A stretch of 64,000 nt of DNA from the NCBI RefSeq assembly GCF_003001935.1, contig NZ_PVNG01000003.1, positions 62,001 to 126,000 of the forward strand, read 5' to 3'. This DNA comes from Nonomuraea fuscirosea. GTDB taxonomy: Bacteria > Actinomycetota > Actinomycetes > Streptosporangiales > Streptosporangiaceae. Every line of letters starts with the position of its first letter. Position 1 is the stretch's first letter. Below are positions 11,083 to 19,667 of the stretch, one piece after another. Both the position numbers and the translations under genes were made by a program. The notes under the pieces are model-generated. The model saw only the letters and a list, made by a program, of their open reading frames with translations, had not been told where the DNA came from and made no database searches.

Positions 11083-11549
11083 TGACGACCGGGAAGCCCA
11101 TCGAAGTGCTGCTCGTCGAGGACGATCCGGGCGACGAGCTCATCACCCGCGAGGCGTTCGAGGACAACAAGATCCGCAACAACCTGCACGTCGTCAGGGA
11201 CGGCCTGGAGGCGCTCGACTTCGTCCACCGGCGCAACGCGTACGAGGGCGCGCCCCGGCCCGACCTCATCCTGCTCGACCTGAACCTGCCGAAGTACGAC
11301 GGCCGCCAGGTGCTGGAGCAGATCAAGGGCGACCCCGCGCTGCGCTCGATCCCCGTCGTCGTCCTGACCACGTCCTTGGCCGAGGAGGACATCCTGCGCA
11401 GCTACGAGCTGTTCGCGAACGCGTACGTGAGCAAGCCCGTCGACCTCGACCGGTTCATGGCCGTGATCCGCCAGATCGACGACTTCTTCGTCACGGTCGT
11501 CCGCCTGCCCGGCCGCGCCTCTCTGGGCGGCGACGACGACCTCCGCTAG
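11082..11549 (+). CDS. Stand-alone response regulator (Rcp1-like)
   Basis: 155 residues from ATG 11082, with GAGGAGG at 11068-11074. It is a single receiver domain: acidic pocket EDD near residues 13-15, phospho-acceptor Asp66 in LILLDLNLPKYDG, Thr in VVLTTS, and Lys in YVSKPVD. There is no output domain. The insertion between beta strand 2 and helix 2 (FVHRRNAYEGAPRPDLI) is typical of Rcp1-type receivers paired with HisKA kinases like the one upstream. It likely acts as phosphate relay or sink between the kinase and the receiver-PP2C protein. The stop is shared with the convergent membrane-protein gene. Confidence 0.93.
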
Positions 11550-13039
11550 ACCCGCTCCGCGTCCAGGGGCGGGGCGGTGTGCGGCCGCGCCACCGGCGGC
11601 CTCCGCCGCCGGCGCCGGAACGGCCAGGTCAGCAGCCGGACCAGCAGCCGGGTCACGCTCGCCGCCAGCAGCGGCACGAGCAGCGCCCCGACCAGGATCG
11701 GCGCGGCCATGTACCTGAAGTCCTGCGCCGAGATGTTGGCCAGCACCACGACCTGCTGCGCGGCCACGGCCGCCGCCACCACGAGGACGTACCGGCTGCG
11801 CAGCGCCCACGCCGCCAGCCCCGCCGCCAGGTACGACAGGTACGCCCACGACGCCCCCCGCCACAACACCCAGTCCCATTCGGGGGCCAGCGCGGCGTCC
11901 AGCAAGGGCTCGGCCACCCGGTTCAGCTCCATCGACAGCGGCCGCAGTGAGAACACCCACCGCTCGGGGAAGTCGGTCACCTCGTGCGGCCCGACGTAGG
12001 TGTCGGCGTTCGGCCGCCGCGACAGCCGGTACGTCATCCCGCCGGTCGTCAGCTCGTCCTGCACCGGCCGCCAGGCGATCGCGCCGCGGCACAGCCGGGT
12101 CCGCACCACCATGGCGGGCTCGGTGACCAGCAGCCGCCGCCACAGCTCCAGCAGTTCGGTGGCGTGCATGTCGGCCTGCCACCAGCTGAAGTCCTTGCGC
12201 CAGATCAGCGGGTTGATGGTGGCGCAGGCGCCTCCCTCCCACCAGCGTTCCAGCGGCGCCACGGAGGTGAGGAGCGAGATGTCCGCAGGAGTGAACAGCC
12301 CGGGATCCGCCCGGTAGGCGACCGCGATGTCACCGAAGGCGGTGTGGTAGACGTACGTCCGCGACGGCGACACGATCCCGTACTGGGGAAAGACGAGGTT
12401 GTTCAGCAGCAGCGGGATCGCGGCGGCGAAGGCGCCGGCCAGCAGCAGCCGCACGCGCATGGTGCGCACGATCAGCGCCATCACCGGCACGGCCACCGCC
12501 ACGACGAGGAAGCCGTTCGCGCGGAAGAGCCCGAGCAGCACGAACAGCACCGAGAGCCAGATCAGCGCGGGCACGGTGACGGCCCGCCTGGCGGCGACGC
12601 GCGCGCACGCGCCCGCGATCAGCACGGCGCAGATCGTGAACGGCACGTCCTTCCACAACGTCACCGTGAACGCGCCCACCGGCGGCGCCAGCGGCATGAG
12701 CACGGCGACGGCGGTGGTCGCCACTCCTGGCGCGCCGAGGCGCACGAGTGACCTGGCCAGGTACGTCAGCGCCCCGGCCATGGCCGTCGTCTGCGCGAAC
12801 GTCACGGCCCCGAGGTCACCGGTGCCGGTGAAGCTCAGCCACACCAGCCCGTCGTAGAGCACAGAGTGATCGCTCACCCAGGGCCCGACCAGGGTATGGC
12901 TGAGATAGAGGACCGAGTCGCGGCTGAACAGGCCGGGGTAGAGCGCCGCCCACCAGCAGCCGAGCACCGCCTGGACGACCAGGAAGGTCGCCATCGCGGC
13001 CCACGGCCCGCGCCGGGTGTCACTCCCCATGGTTCCCAT
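11546..13039 (-). CDS. Polytopic membrane protein (DUF6020-like/GT-C-like)
   Basis: 497 residues with roughly ten hydrophobic segments, e.g. MATFLVVQAVLGCWWAALY near the N-terminus. The loop after the first segment, YPGLFSRDSVLYLSH, and the later WKDVPF resemble actinobacterial DUF6020/GT-C-type proteins thought to use polyprenyl-phosphate sugars; catalytic assignment is not possible here. The C-terminus is very Arg-rich (RRRRRR) and cytoplasmic. ATG codons at 13039 and 13030 are both possible. Its stop codon overlaps that of the convergent response regulator within the palindrome CTAG. Confidence 0.75.
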   Translation of the reverse strand: MGTMGSDTRRGPWAAMATFLVVQAVLGCWWAALYPGLFSRDSVLYLSHTLVGPWVSDHSVLYDGLVWLSFTGTGDLGAVTFAQTTAMAGALTYLARSLVRLGAPGVATTAVAVLMPLAPPVGAFTVTLWKDVPFTICAVLIAGACARVAARRAVTVPALIWLSVLFVLLGLFRANGFLVVAVAVPVMALIVRTMRVRLLLAGAFAAAIPLLLNNLVFPQYGIVSPSRTYVYHTAFGDIAVAYRADPGLFTPADISLLTSVAPLERWWEGGACATINPLIWRKDFSWWQADMHATELLELWRRLLVTEPAMVVRTRLCRGAIAWRPVQDELTTGGMTYRLSRRPNADTYVGPHEVTDFPERWVFSLRPLSMELNRVAEPLLDAALAPEWDWVLWRGASWAYLSYLAAGLAAWALRSRYVLVVAAAVAAQQVVVLANISAQDFRYMAAPILVGALLVPLLAASVTRLLVRLLTWPFRRRRRRPPVARPHTAPPLDAERV

Positions 13040-13059
13040 CCTGAGCTGGGGGAGAAGTG

Positions 13060-13800
13060 TTAGAAGTAGCTCTCTCCTGCCGTCGGCCCCTTGCCGCGCA
13101 GCAGCGTGGGCACGGTGACGAGGTGGTAGCCGCGCTTCTTGAGCTCCTTGAGGATCTGCGGCATGGCCTTCACCGTCTGCGGGACGGTGTCGTGCATGAG
13201 GATCACGCCGTCGCGCCTGGCCAGCTTGAGCACGGTCGCCTTGATCTTCTTGGCGTCACGCAGGCTCCAGTCGAGCGTGGTGCCCGTCCAGAGGATCTCC
13301 GCCAGCTCGGTCTGTGACGCCGCCCAGAGCACGCGCTCGTCGGTGTGACCGAACGGCGGGCGGAACATCTTCGGCCGCACGCCCGTGGCCTTCTGGATGA
13401 CTTCCTGGTTGAGCTTGATCGCTTCCAGGATCTCGTTGTCGGAGTGGGCCGGCAGCGAGAAGTGGGCGTAGGTGTGGTTGCCGATCGCGTGCCCGCGCGC
13501 GACGATCTGCCGTGCGATCTTCGGCCGCTCCTCCACCCGCTTGCCGACCAGGAAGAACGTGGCCTTGGCGCCCGCCTTGGACAACGTCTTGAGCAGGGCG
13601 GGGGTGGAGGCCCCCGGCCCGTCGTCGAAGGTCAGCGCCAGGCACTTGACCCGGCGGCAGTCGACGGAGGCCGCGGCGGGCGCGGAAGCAAGGGCTGCAG
13701 CGGGCACGGAAGTAAGGGCTGCAGCGGGCACGGAAGTAAGGGCTGCAGCGGGCACGGAAGTAAGGGCTAAGGAAGCCGCGAGGAGGCCATGAATCACCAC
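13060..13800 (-). CDS. Secreted polysaccharide deacetylase (NodB/CE4 family)
   Basis: 246 residues from tandem GTG codons at 13800/13797. A hydrophobic start (IHGLLAASLAL) is followed by three TSVPAAAL-type repeats and ASAPAAA, then the NodB domain. CE4 motifs: TFDDGPG (catalytic base and metal Asp), HTYAH (metal His pair), RPPFG, and ILMHDT near the end. Family members remove acetyl groups from peptidoglycan GlcNAc or other hexosamine polymers outside the cell. Its place beside glycan genes suggests a wall substrate. The repeats lie exactly in the signal-peptide and linker region, so the cleavage site is unclear. Confidence 0.9.
   Translation of the reverse strand: MVIHGLLAASLALTSVPAAALTSVPAAALTSVPAAALASAPAAASVDCRRVKCLALTFDDGPGASTPALLKTLSKAGAKATFFLVGKRVEERPKIARQIVARGHAIGNHTYAHFSLPAHSDNEILEAIKLNQEVIQKATGVRPKMFRPPFGHTDERVLWAASQTELAEILWTGTTLDWSLRDAKKIKATVLKLARRDGVILMHDTVPQTVKAMPQILKELKKRGYHLVTVPTLLRGKGPTAGESYF
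13684..13768. repeat. 24-base tandem repeats in the deacetylase signal region
   Basis: A 24-base unit runs head to tail at 13684-13707 (one base different), 13708-13731, 13732-13755 and a partial copy from 13756. It encodes an 8-residue repeat (LTSVPAAA), so length changes keep the frame. Confidence 0.92.
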
Positions 13801-13933
13801 AGCAGACAGCCTAAAGCCAACAGAACCCGCCGGAGTTACGGCGGATGTCTCGTTCTGGCCCCGGCGTCTCCGACGGCTTCAGCGGCCCCGACGGGCTTCA
13901 GCGCCGCCGACAGCTTCGGCGCCGCCGACAGCA

Positions 13934-14641
13934 TCAGCGGCCCCGCCGTGCCCGCAGGAAGAGCGAGACTCCCTTGAGCGACTTGACCGGCAGATAACGC
14001 TCGGCGCGGACGATCGCCGACAGGCCGGCGTTGACGATCAGCGGCATCCGGCCCAGGTCGCTGCCGGTCGAGCGGCGGCGGTGCCGGGCCACGAGCGGGC
14101 GCAGCAGCACGTTCCAGCTCCAGACCCGATCGACGGTGAGGCCCGCCCCCTCGACGACCACCGTGAGCGAGTCGCGGCCGTAGCGGCGCACGTGGCCGAC
14201 GGCGTCGTCGTGGGCCGACCACAGCGCCATGTCGCACGGCACCGCGATCAGCGCGTGCCCGCCCGGCGCCAGCACCCGGGCGATCTCCGCGGCGGCCAGG
14301 TCGTCCTCGTGGATGTGCTCCAGCACGTCGAACGCCGTCACCAGATCCACGCTCTCGCGTTCGAACGGCAGCTCCCGCGCGTCCGCCAGGACCGCCTTGA
14401 GGCCGCGCCGCCTGGCCGTCTCCACCGCCGCCTGGCAACTGTCCGTCGCCGTCGCGTCCCAGCCCGCCTCCACCAGCACCCTGGTGTTCCCGCCGCCCGC
14501 CGCGCCGATGTCCAGCGCCCGCCCAGGACGGCCCAGCCGGGCCAGTCTGCGGAGTTCCCTGCGCAGGACGGCGCGGCGCTCCCGATACCACCAGTGGCCG
14601 TCCTCCAGCGCGATCAGGCGGCGGATCTCAGAGGTTTCCAT
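13934..14641 (-). CDS. Class I SAM-dependent methyltransferase
   Basis: 235 residues. After a short N-terminal part with DGHWWYRERRAVL, typical of methyltransferases in polysaccharide loci, comes motif I LDIGAAGGGNTRVL. Then an acidic loop and the DVLEHIHEDD motif are followed by LAPGGHALIAVP. This is the Methyltransf_11/23 type and transfers a methyl group from S-adenosylmethionine to an unknown acceptor. It sits three bases after the GT2-GtrA gene on the same strand, so it is probably co-expressed; it may methylate a lipid-linked sugar (inference). Confidence 0.88.
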   Translation of the reverse strand: METSEIRRLIALEDGHWWYRERRAVLRRELRRLARLGRPGRALDIGAAGGGNTRVLVEAGWDATATDSCQAAVETARRRGLKAVLADARELPFERESVDLVTAFDVLEHIHEDDLAAAEIARVLAPGGHALIAVPCDMALWSAHDDAVGHVRRYGRDSLTVVVEGAGLTVDRVWSWNVLLRPLVARHRRRSTGSDLGRMPLIVNAGLSAIVRAERYLPVKSLKGVSLFLRARRGR

Positions 14642-14644
14642 CCA

Positions 14645-15763
14645 TCATTTCCTTGTACGGGAGAGGCGGAGCAGCGTGAAAAGGCCGTACGTGGCCGTGG
14701 AGAAGAACGCCAGCGCGCTGAACCGGGGCGCGGCGCGTGGCCCGAACGTCCACCGGCGATTGGCTTCGACGTTGACGATTCCGGCCAGGACGAGCGCGCA
14801 GAGATTCGCCGCGGCCGGCGTCCAGGATTCGCGCAGGAGCAGATAAGTGAGCGCGTAAAAACTGACGGAGAACGTGCCGATGGCGGCGAACGAGGTGAAT
14901 TTCGCCACCGCCGCCATCGTCGCCGCCCGCGGCCCGAGCGTCACCGCGTCGGGATGCGCGGGCTCGGGCTCCGGCCTGGCCACCGCGACCTCCGCCCGCC
15001 CCAGCGCCATCGACCAGGCCACCCTGGCCAGGCCCCTGAGGTCGTCCACGGCCGTCCGCACCACGCGCACGCGGGAGTCGGCGTCCTCGATCCAGTCCAC
15101 CGGCACCTCGTGCACCCGCAGCCCGTTGTGCTCGGCCAGCAGGAGCAACTCGGTGTCGAAGAACCAGGAGTCGTCCTCGACCTTGCCCATCAGCGGCCTG
15201 GCCACGTCGGCCCTGACCGCCTTGAAGCCGCACTGGGCGTCGCTGAAGCGCACCCCGAAGCCGTACCTGAGCAGCGCGTTGTAGCCCCGTGAGACCACCT
15301 CGCGGCGCAGCGAGCGGCGGATGCGCGCGCCGTGCGCCAGCCGGGTGCCGACGGCGAGCTCCGAGTGCCCGCTGGCCACCGAGGCGACCAGCGGGAACAG
15401 GGCGCCGAGGCCGGTGGACAGATCGACGTCCATGTACGCCACCACGTCGGCCGGGCTGTCCTGCCAGGCCGCCCGCAGCGCCGCGCCCCGGCCCCTGACG
15501 TCCAGGCGGCGCGCGTGCACGTTCTCCAGCTCAGCCGCCAGGGCCCTGGCCAGCGGCCAGGTGGCGTCGGTGCTGCCGTTGTCCACGATCGTGACGCGCC
15601 ACGGCAGCGGGAAGCCGCCGTCGAGGTAGCGGGTCAGCGTACGGACGCAGCCGGGCAGGGCGCGTTCCTCGTTGAGCACGGGGATGACGATGTCGACGCT
15701 CGCCACCCGGGCCGCCGGGTCGAGAATGCCGGGGCCCGGCTCCACGATGGCACGCGTGTCCAT
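14645..15763 (-). CDS. GT2 glycosyltransferase fused to a GtrA-like membrane domain
   Basis: 372 residues from ATG 15761-15763, with GGGGAG just upstream. Residues 20-250 are a DPM/GtrB-type GT2 domain: SVDIVIPVLNEERALPGCV, VDNGSTDATW, YMDVDLSTG and SDAQCGFKAVR. This fold moves a sugar from a nucleotide donor to polyprenyl phosphate on the inner membrane face. Residues about 280-372 contain four hydrophobic segments typical of GtrA (FTSFAAIGTFSVSFYALTY, NLCALVLAGIVNVEANRRWTF), which may flip the lipid-linked sugar. The fusion suggests it feeds a GT-C enzyme outside the membrane, perhaps the large protein encoded upstream. Confidence 0.92.
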   Translation of the reverse strand: MDTRAIVEPGPGILDPAARVASVDIVIPVLNEERALPGCVRTLTRYLDGGFPLPWRVTIVDNGSTDATWPLARALAAELENVHARRLDVRGRGAALRAAWQDSPADVVAYMDVDLSTGLGALFPLVASVASGHSELAVGTRLAHGARIRRSLRREVVSRGYNALLRYGFGVRFSDAQCGFKAVRADVARPLMGKVEDDSWFFDTELLLLAEHNGLRVHEVPVDWIEDADSRVRVVRTAVDDLRGLARVAWSMALGRAEVAVARPEPEPAHPDAVTLGPRAATMAAVAKFTSFAAIGTFSVSFYALTYLLLRESWTPAAANLCALVLAGIVNVEANRRWTFGPRAAPRFSALAFFSTATYGLFTLLRLSRTRK

Positions 15764-15879
15764 AGACTCCCCTGATCTCTCCGTGGCCCTTCGATCCACG
15801 GGTATGGTCCAGGGGCGTCCGGCGGGGCGTGGGTGGTTTCCCTTCCCCATTCCGCGAACGAGAGGATCTTTTTACTTCC

Positions 15880-18432
15880 TCAGGGGATTTGATAGATGGA
15901 CGTGGTCGCGTTGCGAAACCGCAATCGGGCGAATTCCTCCAGTCGCGGATTCATCCCGGTGAAAAGCCACGTGACGCCGTATTCGTCGGCGAGCCGCCGG
16001 ACGTTCTCCGCGGTGGGCGCGCGGAAGACCACGTCGTTCGCCGCCAGCCGTTTCTGGTCCGCGAACGGCACCGCGAGGTAGGAGCCCGCGAACAGCCCGG
16101 CCCGTGCCAGCGTGCTCTCGGTGTACGCCCAGCCCTCGACCAGCATCCGTCGCTCGCTGAACCCCGACACCCAGAAGTGCCTGCTGTCGCACACCTGCCA
16201 CCCGTCGTGCAGGCAGTGCAGATCGGTGGCCACCACGTCGCCGGGCGCGGAGTGGGCCCGCAGCCACCGCCCCGCCGCCCGCGCCCCCGGCGGGATGAGC
16301 CGCTCGCGCCGCTCACCGTCCGGGAGCACGTGCCCGGCCACCTCCCGTACGGAGGTCGGCACGGCGTACCCCGCCAGCACCGCGACCACCGCCAGCACGT
16401 GCCCGCGCCGCCACACCAGCACCGCCGCCACCGCCAGCACCGCGTACGGCGCCACGACCAGCCCCAGCCTTCCTCCAGGCAAGCCCGTCGGGTCCGGCAC
16501 CAGTGTGCTCAGCAGGCCCGCCACCAGCGCGGCCGCCGCTCCCGCCCCCACCAGGCCGGCGAGCCGGGCCCACGGCAGGCGCGCCGCCGCCAGCACCCCG
16601 CACACGGCGGCGATCGACAGGTAGGGCCGCGCCGCCTCCAGGAAGTACAGCTGCGAGTCCGCCGGATGCCCGAGCAGCACGCTCGCGCCGATCCCGGCCA
16701 GCCCGACGCCGGCCACCAGCAGCACGGCCGGCTCCAGCACCCGCCGCCCCAGCCCCGCCACCCCACCCCACACACAGGCCAGGCAGAACAGCTGCACCCC
16801 TGTCAGCACCGCCGCCACCCAGACCGGCACCACCGCCGGATCGGACAGCCCCGCAACCCGCGCCCACAGCCCGCGCATGGTCGCGAACGGCGCCACCACC
16901 GTCCCCTGCGCCCCCTGCCCGAACAGCACGACCTGAGCGAACAGCAGACACACGACCGCCCACACGGCCGCCCCCGCCCACGGCCCCCGCCACCACCGCC
17001 CCACCACCTTCCACACGACCCCGCCCGCCGTACGCCCGGCGCCCCTGCGGTCGCGCGCGCGTACGGGCAGCGCGCGCACCGCCAGGATGAGCAGCAGGGC
17101 CGCCAGCAACATCGGCAGGTAGGTAGCCTTGGCTCCGGCCAGGACGGGCAGCAGCACCGCCAGCGCCGCCCACCGCCGGCCGAACTCACCGACCAGCAGC
17201 AGCACCACGGGCGCGAACAGCAGCGCACCGAACGTCTGCGTCGGGCTGGCCCAGACGGTGAACATCGAGCGCGTCGGGAAGCTCACGTCCTCCAGCTGCT
17301 CGGGCCCGAACAGGAAGAGCTCGGGCCCGAACACGAAGTACGCCACCCCGGCCGCCGCCACCCCGGCCGACCACCGGCCGCCCAGCCGCCGCCCGATCGC
17401 CGCCACCAGCACGACCGTCGCGGCGGCCATCGGCAACGTGGACAGCCGGTAGACCAGCGTCAGCGGCTCGATCCCGGTGACCCAGCTGGTGGCGGCCATC
17501 TCGGCGTAGACGAACCAGTGATAGGACAGCTTCTCGCCCAGCACGGACGGCACGGTGAGCGGGAAGTGGTGCTTGGCCTCACCGACCAGGGCCAGGTGAT
17601 AGGGCATGTCCACGTACGCGGCCGGCACCGGAACCCGGTACAGGAACAACGCACTCCACCCGACCAGGTAGGCGACGATCCCCGCCAGCGCCCACGCGCA
17701 CCACCCCGGCACCCGCTCCCGGACCCCTGGACCACCCCCCTGCCCACGCCGCCTCCCAGCCACCGCCCCGGCCGCCTGCCGCCGCCTGCCGACCCGCCCG
17801 GACGAGTGCCGCCCAGACGCAGGCGACTCGGACGAGTGCGGTCTGGACGCAGGCGGCTCGAAAGGGTGCCGTCCGGATGGGAAGGCACCGGAGGAGTGGC
17901 GTCCGGTGGCGTGGCGGGTCCACCAGTGCCGTCGCAGCCGGGGCACACAGGTGAACGCGCACAGGACGGCGACCGGCGCGGCCAGGACGAGCAGCGGCGC
18001 CCCCACGACCCTCGCCGGGATGTAGGCCAGCACCTCCACCGCGTAGCCCAGCGCCAGCCCCGCCGCCAGCTCCTCGGCCAGGGACCGGCCGCCCCCGGTC
18101 AGCGCCCGCCACAGCAGCGTGCCGGGAATCAGCACCCCCGCCCCGAGGTAGGCGGCGAAGAACGCCAGGTCACGGGCGGAGACCCCGCACCACAGGAACA
18201 CGGCCAGGGCCCCGCAGCTCACGAGGACGGCCGGAATCCACCCCGACCGAACCCCGCGAAAGCGCACCAGACCAGCCCGCCCCCGACCCGGGAACCGCAC
18301 GAAAGCGCCCTGTGCCCATCTCGCGAAGAGGCCGCGCCCCAGGAAACGGAAGAAGGCCGGCGGCCACCCCGGGTGGAGGGCGCGTCCGCGAGCGAGGCGG
18401 ACGAGCGGACGCCGGGGTGGAACCGGCGTCAT
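15880..18432 (-). CDS. Large polytopic membrane protein (putative GT-C glycosyltransferase)
   Basis: About 850 residues from ATG 18430-18432, which overlaps the LuxC-like stop by 4 bases (ATGA). There are many membrane segments, with a cytoplasmic start rich in Arg. After the first group of helices is a hydrophilic loop (near 17790-17915) made of degenerate GRHSSG/PASRPHSS repeats. The first extracytoplasmic loop after it has YRVPVPAAYVDMPYHLALV with a DMPYH acidic site, and HYWFV-like motifs follow, consistent with lipid-sugar-dependent GT-C transferases. The C-terminal soluble part (ADEYGVTWLFTGMNP) is also typical of that group. Substrate unknown; it is the last gene of the acyl-module operon. 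Confidence 0.75.
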   Translation of the reverse strand: MTPVPPRRPLVRLARGRALHPGWPPAFFRFLGRGLFARWAQGAFVRFPGRGRAGLVRFRGVRSGWIPAVLVSCGALAVFLWCGVSARDLAFFAAYLGAGVLIPGTLLWRALTGGGRSLAEELAAGLALGYAVEVLAYIPARVVGAPLLVLAAPVAVLCAFTCVPRLRRHWWTRHATGRHSSGAFPSGRHPFEPPASRPHSSESPASGRHSSGRVGRRRQAAGAVAGRRRGQGGGPGVRERVPGWCAWALAGIVAYLVGWSALFLYRVPVPAAYVDMPYHLALVGEAKHHFPLTVPSVLGEKLSYHWFVYAEMAATSWVTGIEPLTLVYRLSTLPMAAATVVLVAAIGRRLGGRWSAGVAAAGVAYFVFGPELFLFGPEQLEDVSFPTRSMFTVWASPTQTFGALLFAPVVLLLVGEFGRRWAALAVLLPVLAGAKATYLPMLLAALLLILAVRALPVRARDRRGAGRTAGGVVWKVVGRWWRGPWAGAAVWAVVCLLFAQVVLFGQGAQGTVVAPFATMRGLWARVAGLSDPAVVPVWVAAVLTGVQLFCLACVWGGVAGLGRRVLEPAVLLVAGVGLAGIGASVLLGHPADSQLYFLEAARPYLSIAAVCGVLAAARLPWARLAGLVGAGAAAALVAGLLSTLVPDPTGLPGGRLGLVVAPYAVLAVAAVLVWRRGHVLAVVAVLAGYAVPTSVREVAGHVLPDGERRERLIPPGARAAGRWLRAHSAPGDVVATDLHCLHDGWQVCDSRHFWVSGFSERRMLVEGWAYTESTLARAGLFAGSYLAVPFADQKRLAANDVVFRAPTAENVRRLADEYGVTWLFTGMNPRLEEFARLRFRNATTSIYQIP

Positions 18433-19667
18433 CTGATCACGGTCACCAGACGCGTGAACTCGGCCGGCAGGTCGACGCCGTCCCACACCCGGTGGAAGCT
18501 GAGCGCGCTGCCCACCGGCACCATGCGGTCGACGCCGCGCCCGGCCAGCCCCATGGCCAGCTCCTCCAGCTCGGCCTGGCCGAAGCCGAAGTGGGTCATC
18601 GTCTGGTCGCGCCGTTCGACCAGCGACGCCAGCTCGCCCAGGGACTCCAGCCTGGCGTACGCGAACGTGCCCGCCCCCAGCCACCGGCGCGGCGCCGCGG
18701 CGGCGGCCGACAGGCAGACGCAGGCCAGCGCGTTGCCCCGGAACTCCACCCCCTCGGCCAGCCCGTCGGCGGCCAGCCCGTAGGTGGAGACCCGCTTCTC
18801 CACGGCCATGGCCGCGTCGACGCCCCACCCGCGTACGGTGACCACCCGCGAGACGTGGTCGGTGAAGTCGGCCCGCGCCGTGTCGCAGTCGCCCTGCGCG
18901 CCCACCCAGAACACGGTCCTGGGCGAGGAGCAGGCGGCTTGGTCGAACCAGTAGGTGTCGTTGACGAACCCCTCGGCGACCGTCACGCGAGCGGCCCTGG
19001 GCGCGCACAGCCACGCCGCCGCCCGGATGACGGCGAAGGAGGAGCGGTCGGGGAAGGTCAGGTCGCGGGCGTGGGGGGCCAGGGCGTGGCGGCGCAGCTC
19101 GCTCACCGTGTGGTCGCCGCCCCACACCACCCGCAGGTCGCAGGCGGCCGACAGCGCGGCCGTGACGGCGTCGGAGCGGTCGTAGGAGACGACGCGCTGC
19201 GTGGCCGCGACGGCGGGGTCTGCGTCGGCCAGCGCCTCGTGCAGCGTCTCCAGGATCGTCTCGGCGACCGCGCCGGAACGGGGGGACAGGCGCACCACGT
19301 TGCGGTTGCCCATCAGCGCCGACAGGGCCCAGGAGTAGACGAAGACCGTGTCGACGTTCGCGGGCGGGACGTGGAAGACGAGGCCGCGCGGGACGCGTAC
19401 GTGCTGACCGCCCAGACCGTCGATGGTGCGGGCCAGCTCGCTCGGCCGCAGGAAGAAGCCCAGCGAGCCCAGCTCGGGATGGCGGCGCGCCAGCGCGGGC
19501 CGCAGCAGCCGCCGGCCGAAGGCCGCGAGGAACTCCCTGATCCGCTCGTCACCCACCCGCAGGGTGCCGTCGAGCCCGGCGAGCAGCCCTTCGACCGGCA
19601 CGGTGCCGGCGACCGGGAACCTGACGTCCACGGCGGGGACGTCGATGGTGGTGCTGTTGTCCGGCAT
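18429..19667 (-). CDS. LuxC-like fatty-acyl (acyl-CoA/acyl-protein) reductase
   Basis: 412 residues from ATG 19665-19667. The LuxC family reduces an acyl group, delivered as acyl-enzyme by LuxE, to an aldehyde with NADPH. Signatures are PPANVDTVFVYSWALSAL, GNRNVVRLS, FPDRSSFAVI and the catalytic Cys in FDQAACSSPR. It follows the LuxE-like gene with a TGATG overlap, as in lux-type reductase complexes, but no luciferase genes are present. In surface-polysaccharide loci such LuxC/LuxE pairs are known but their products are poorly defined. Here it probably modifies or makes an acyl-derived component of the glycan (inference). Confidence 0.9.
   Translation of the reverse strand: MPDNSTTIDVPAVDVRFPVAGTVPVEGLLAGLDGTLRVGDERIREFLAAFGRRLLRPALARRHPELGSLGFFLRPSELARTIDGLGGQHVRVPRGLVFHVPPANVDTVFVYSWALSALMGNRNVVRLSPRSGAVAETILETLHEALADADPAVAATQRVVSYDRSDAVTAALSAACDLRVVWGGDHTVSELRRHALAPHARDLTFPDRSSFAVIRAAAWLCAPRAARVTVAEGFVNDTYWFDQAACSSPRTVFWVGAQGDCDTARADFTDHVSRVVTVRGWGVDAAMAVEKRVSTYGLAADGLAEGVEFRGNALACVCLSAAAAAPRRWLGAGTFAYARLESLGELASLVERRDQTMTHFGFGQAELEELAMGLAGRGVDRMVPVGSALSFHRVWDGVDLPAEFTRLVTVIR

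Noticed and set aside
15829..18783. Plus-strand open frame of 984 codons over the large membrane protein and LuxC end
   Set aside because: It mirrors the minus-strand gene and has a Pro/His/Arg/Gln-rich composition typical of antisense frames in GC-rich DNA. The minus frame shows membrane segments, a coupled start and family-like motifs.
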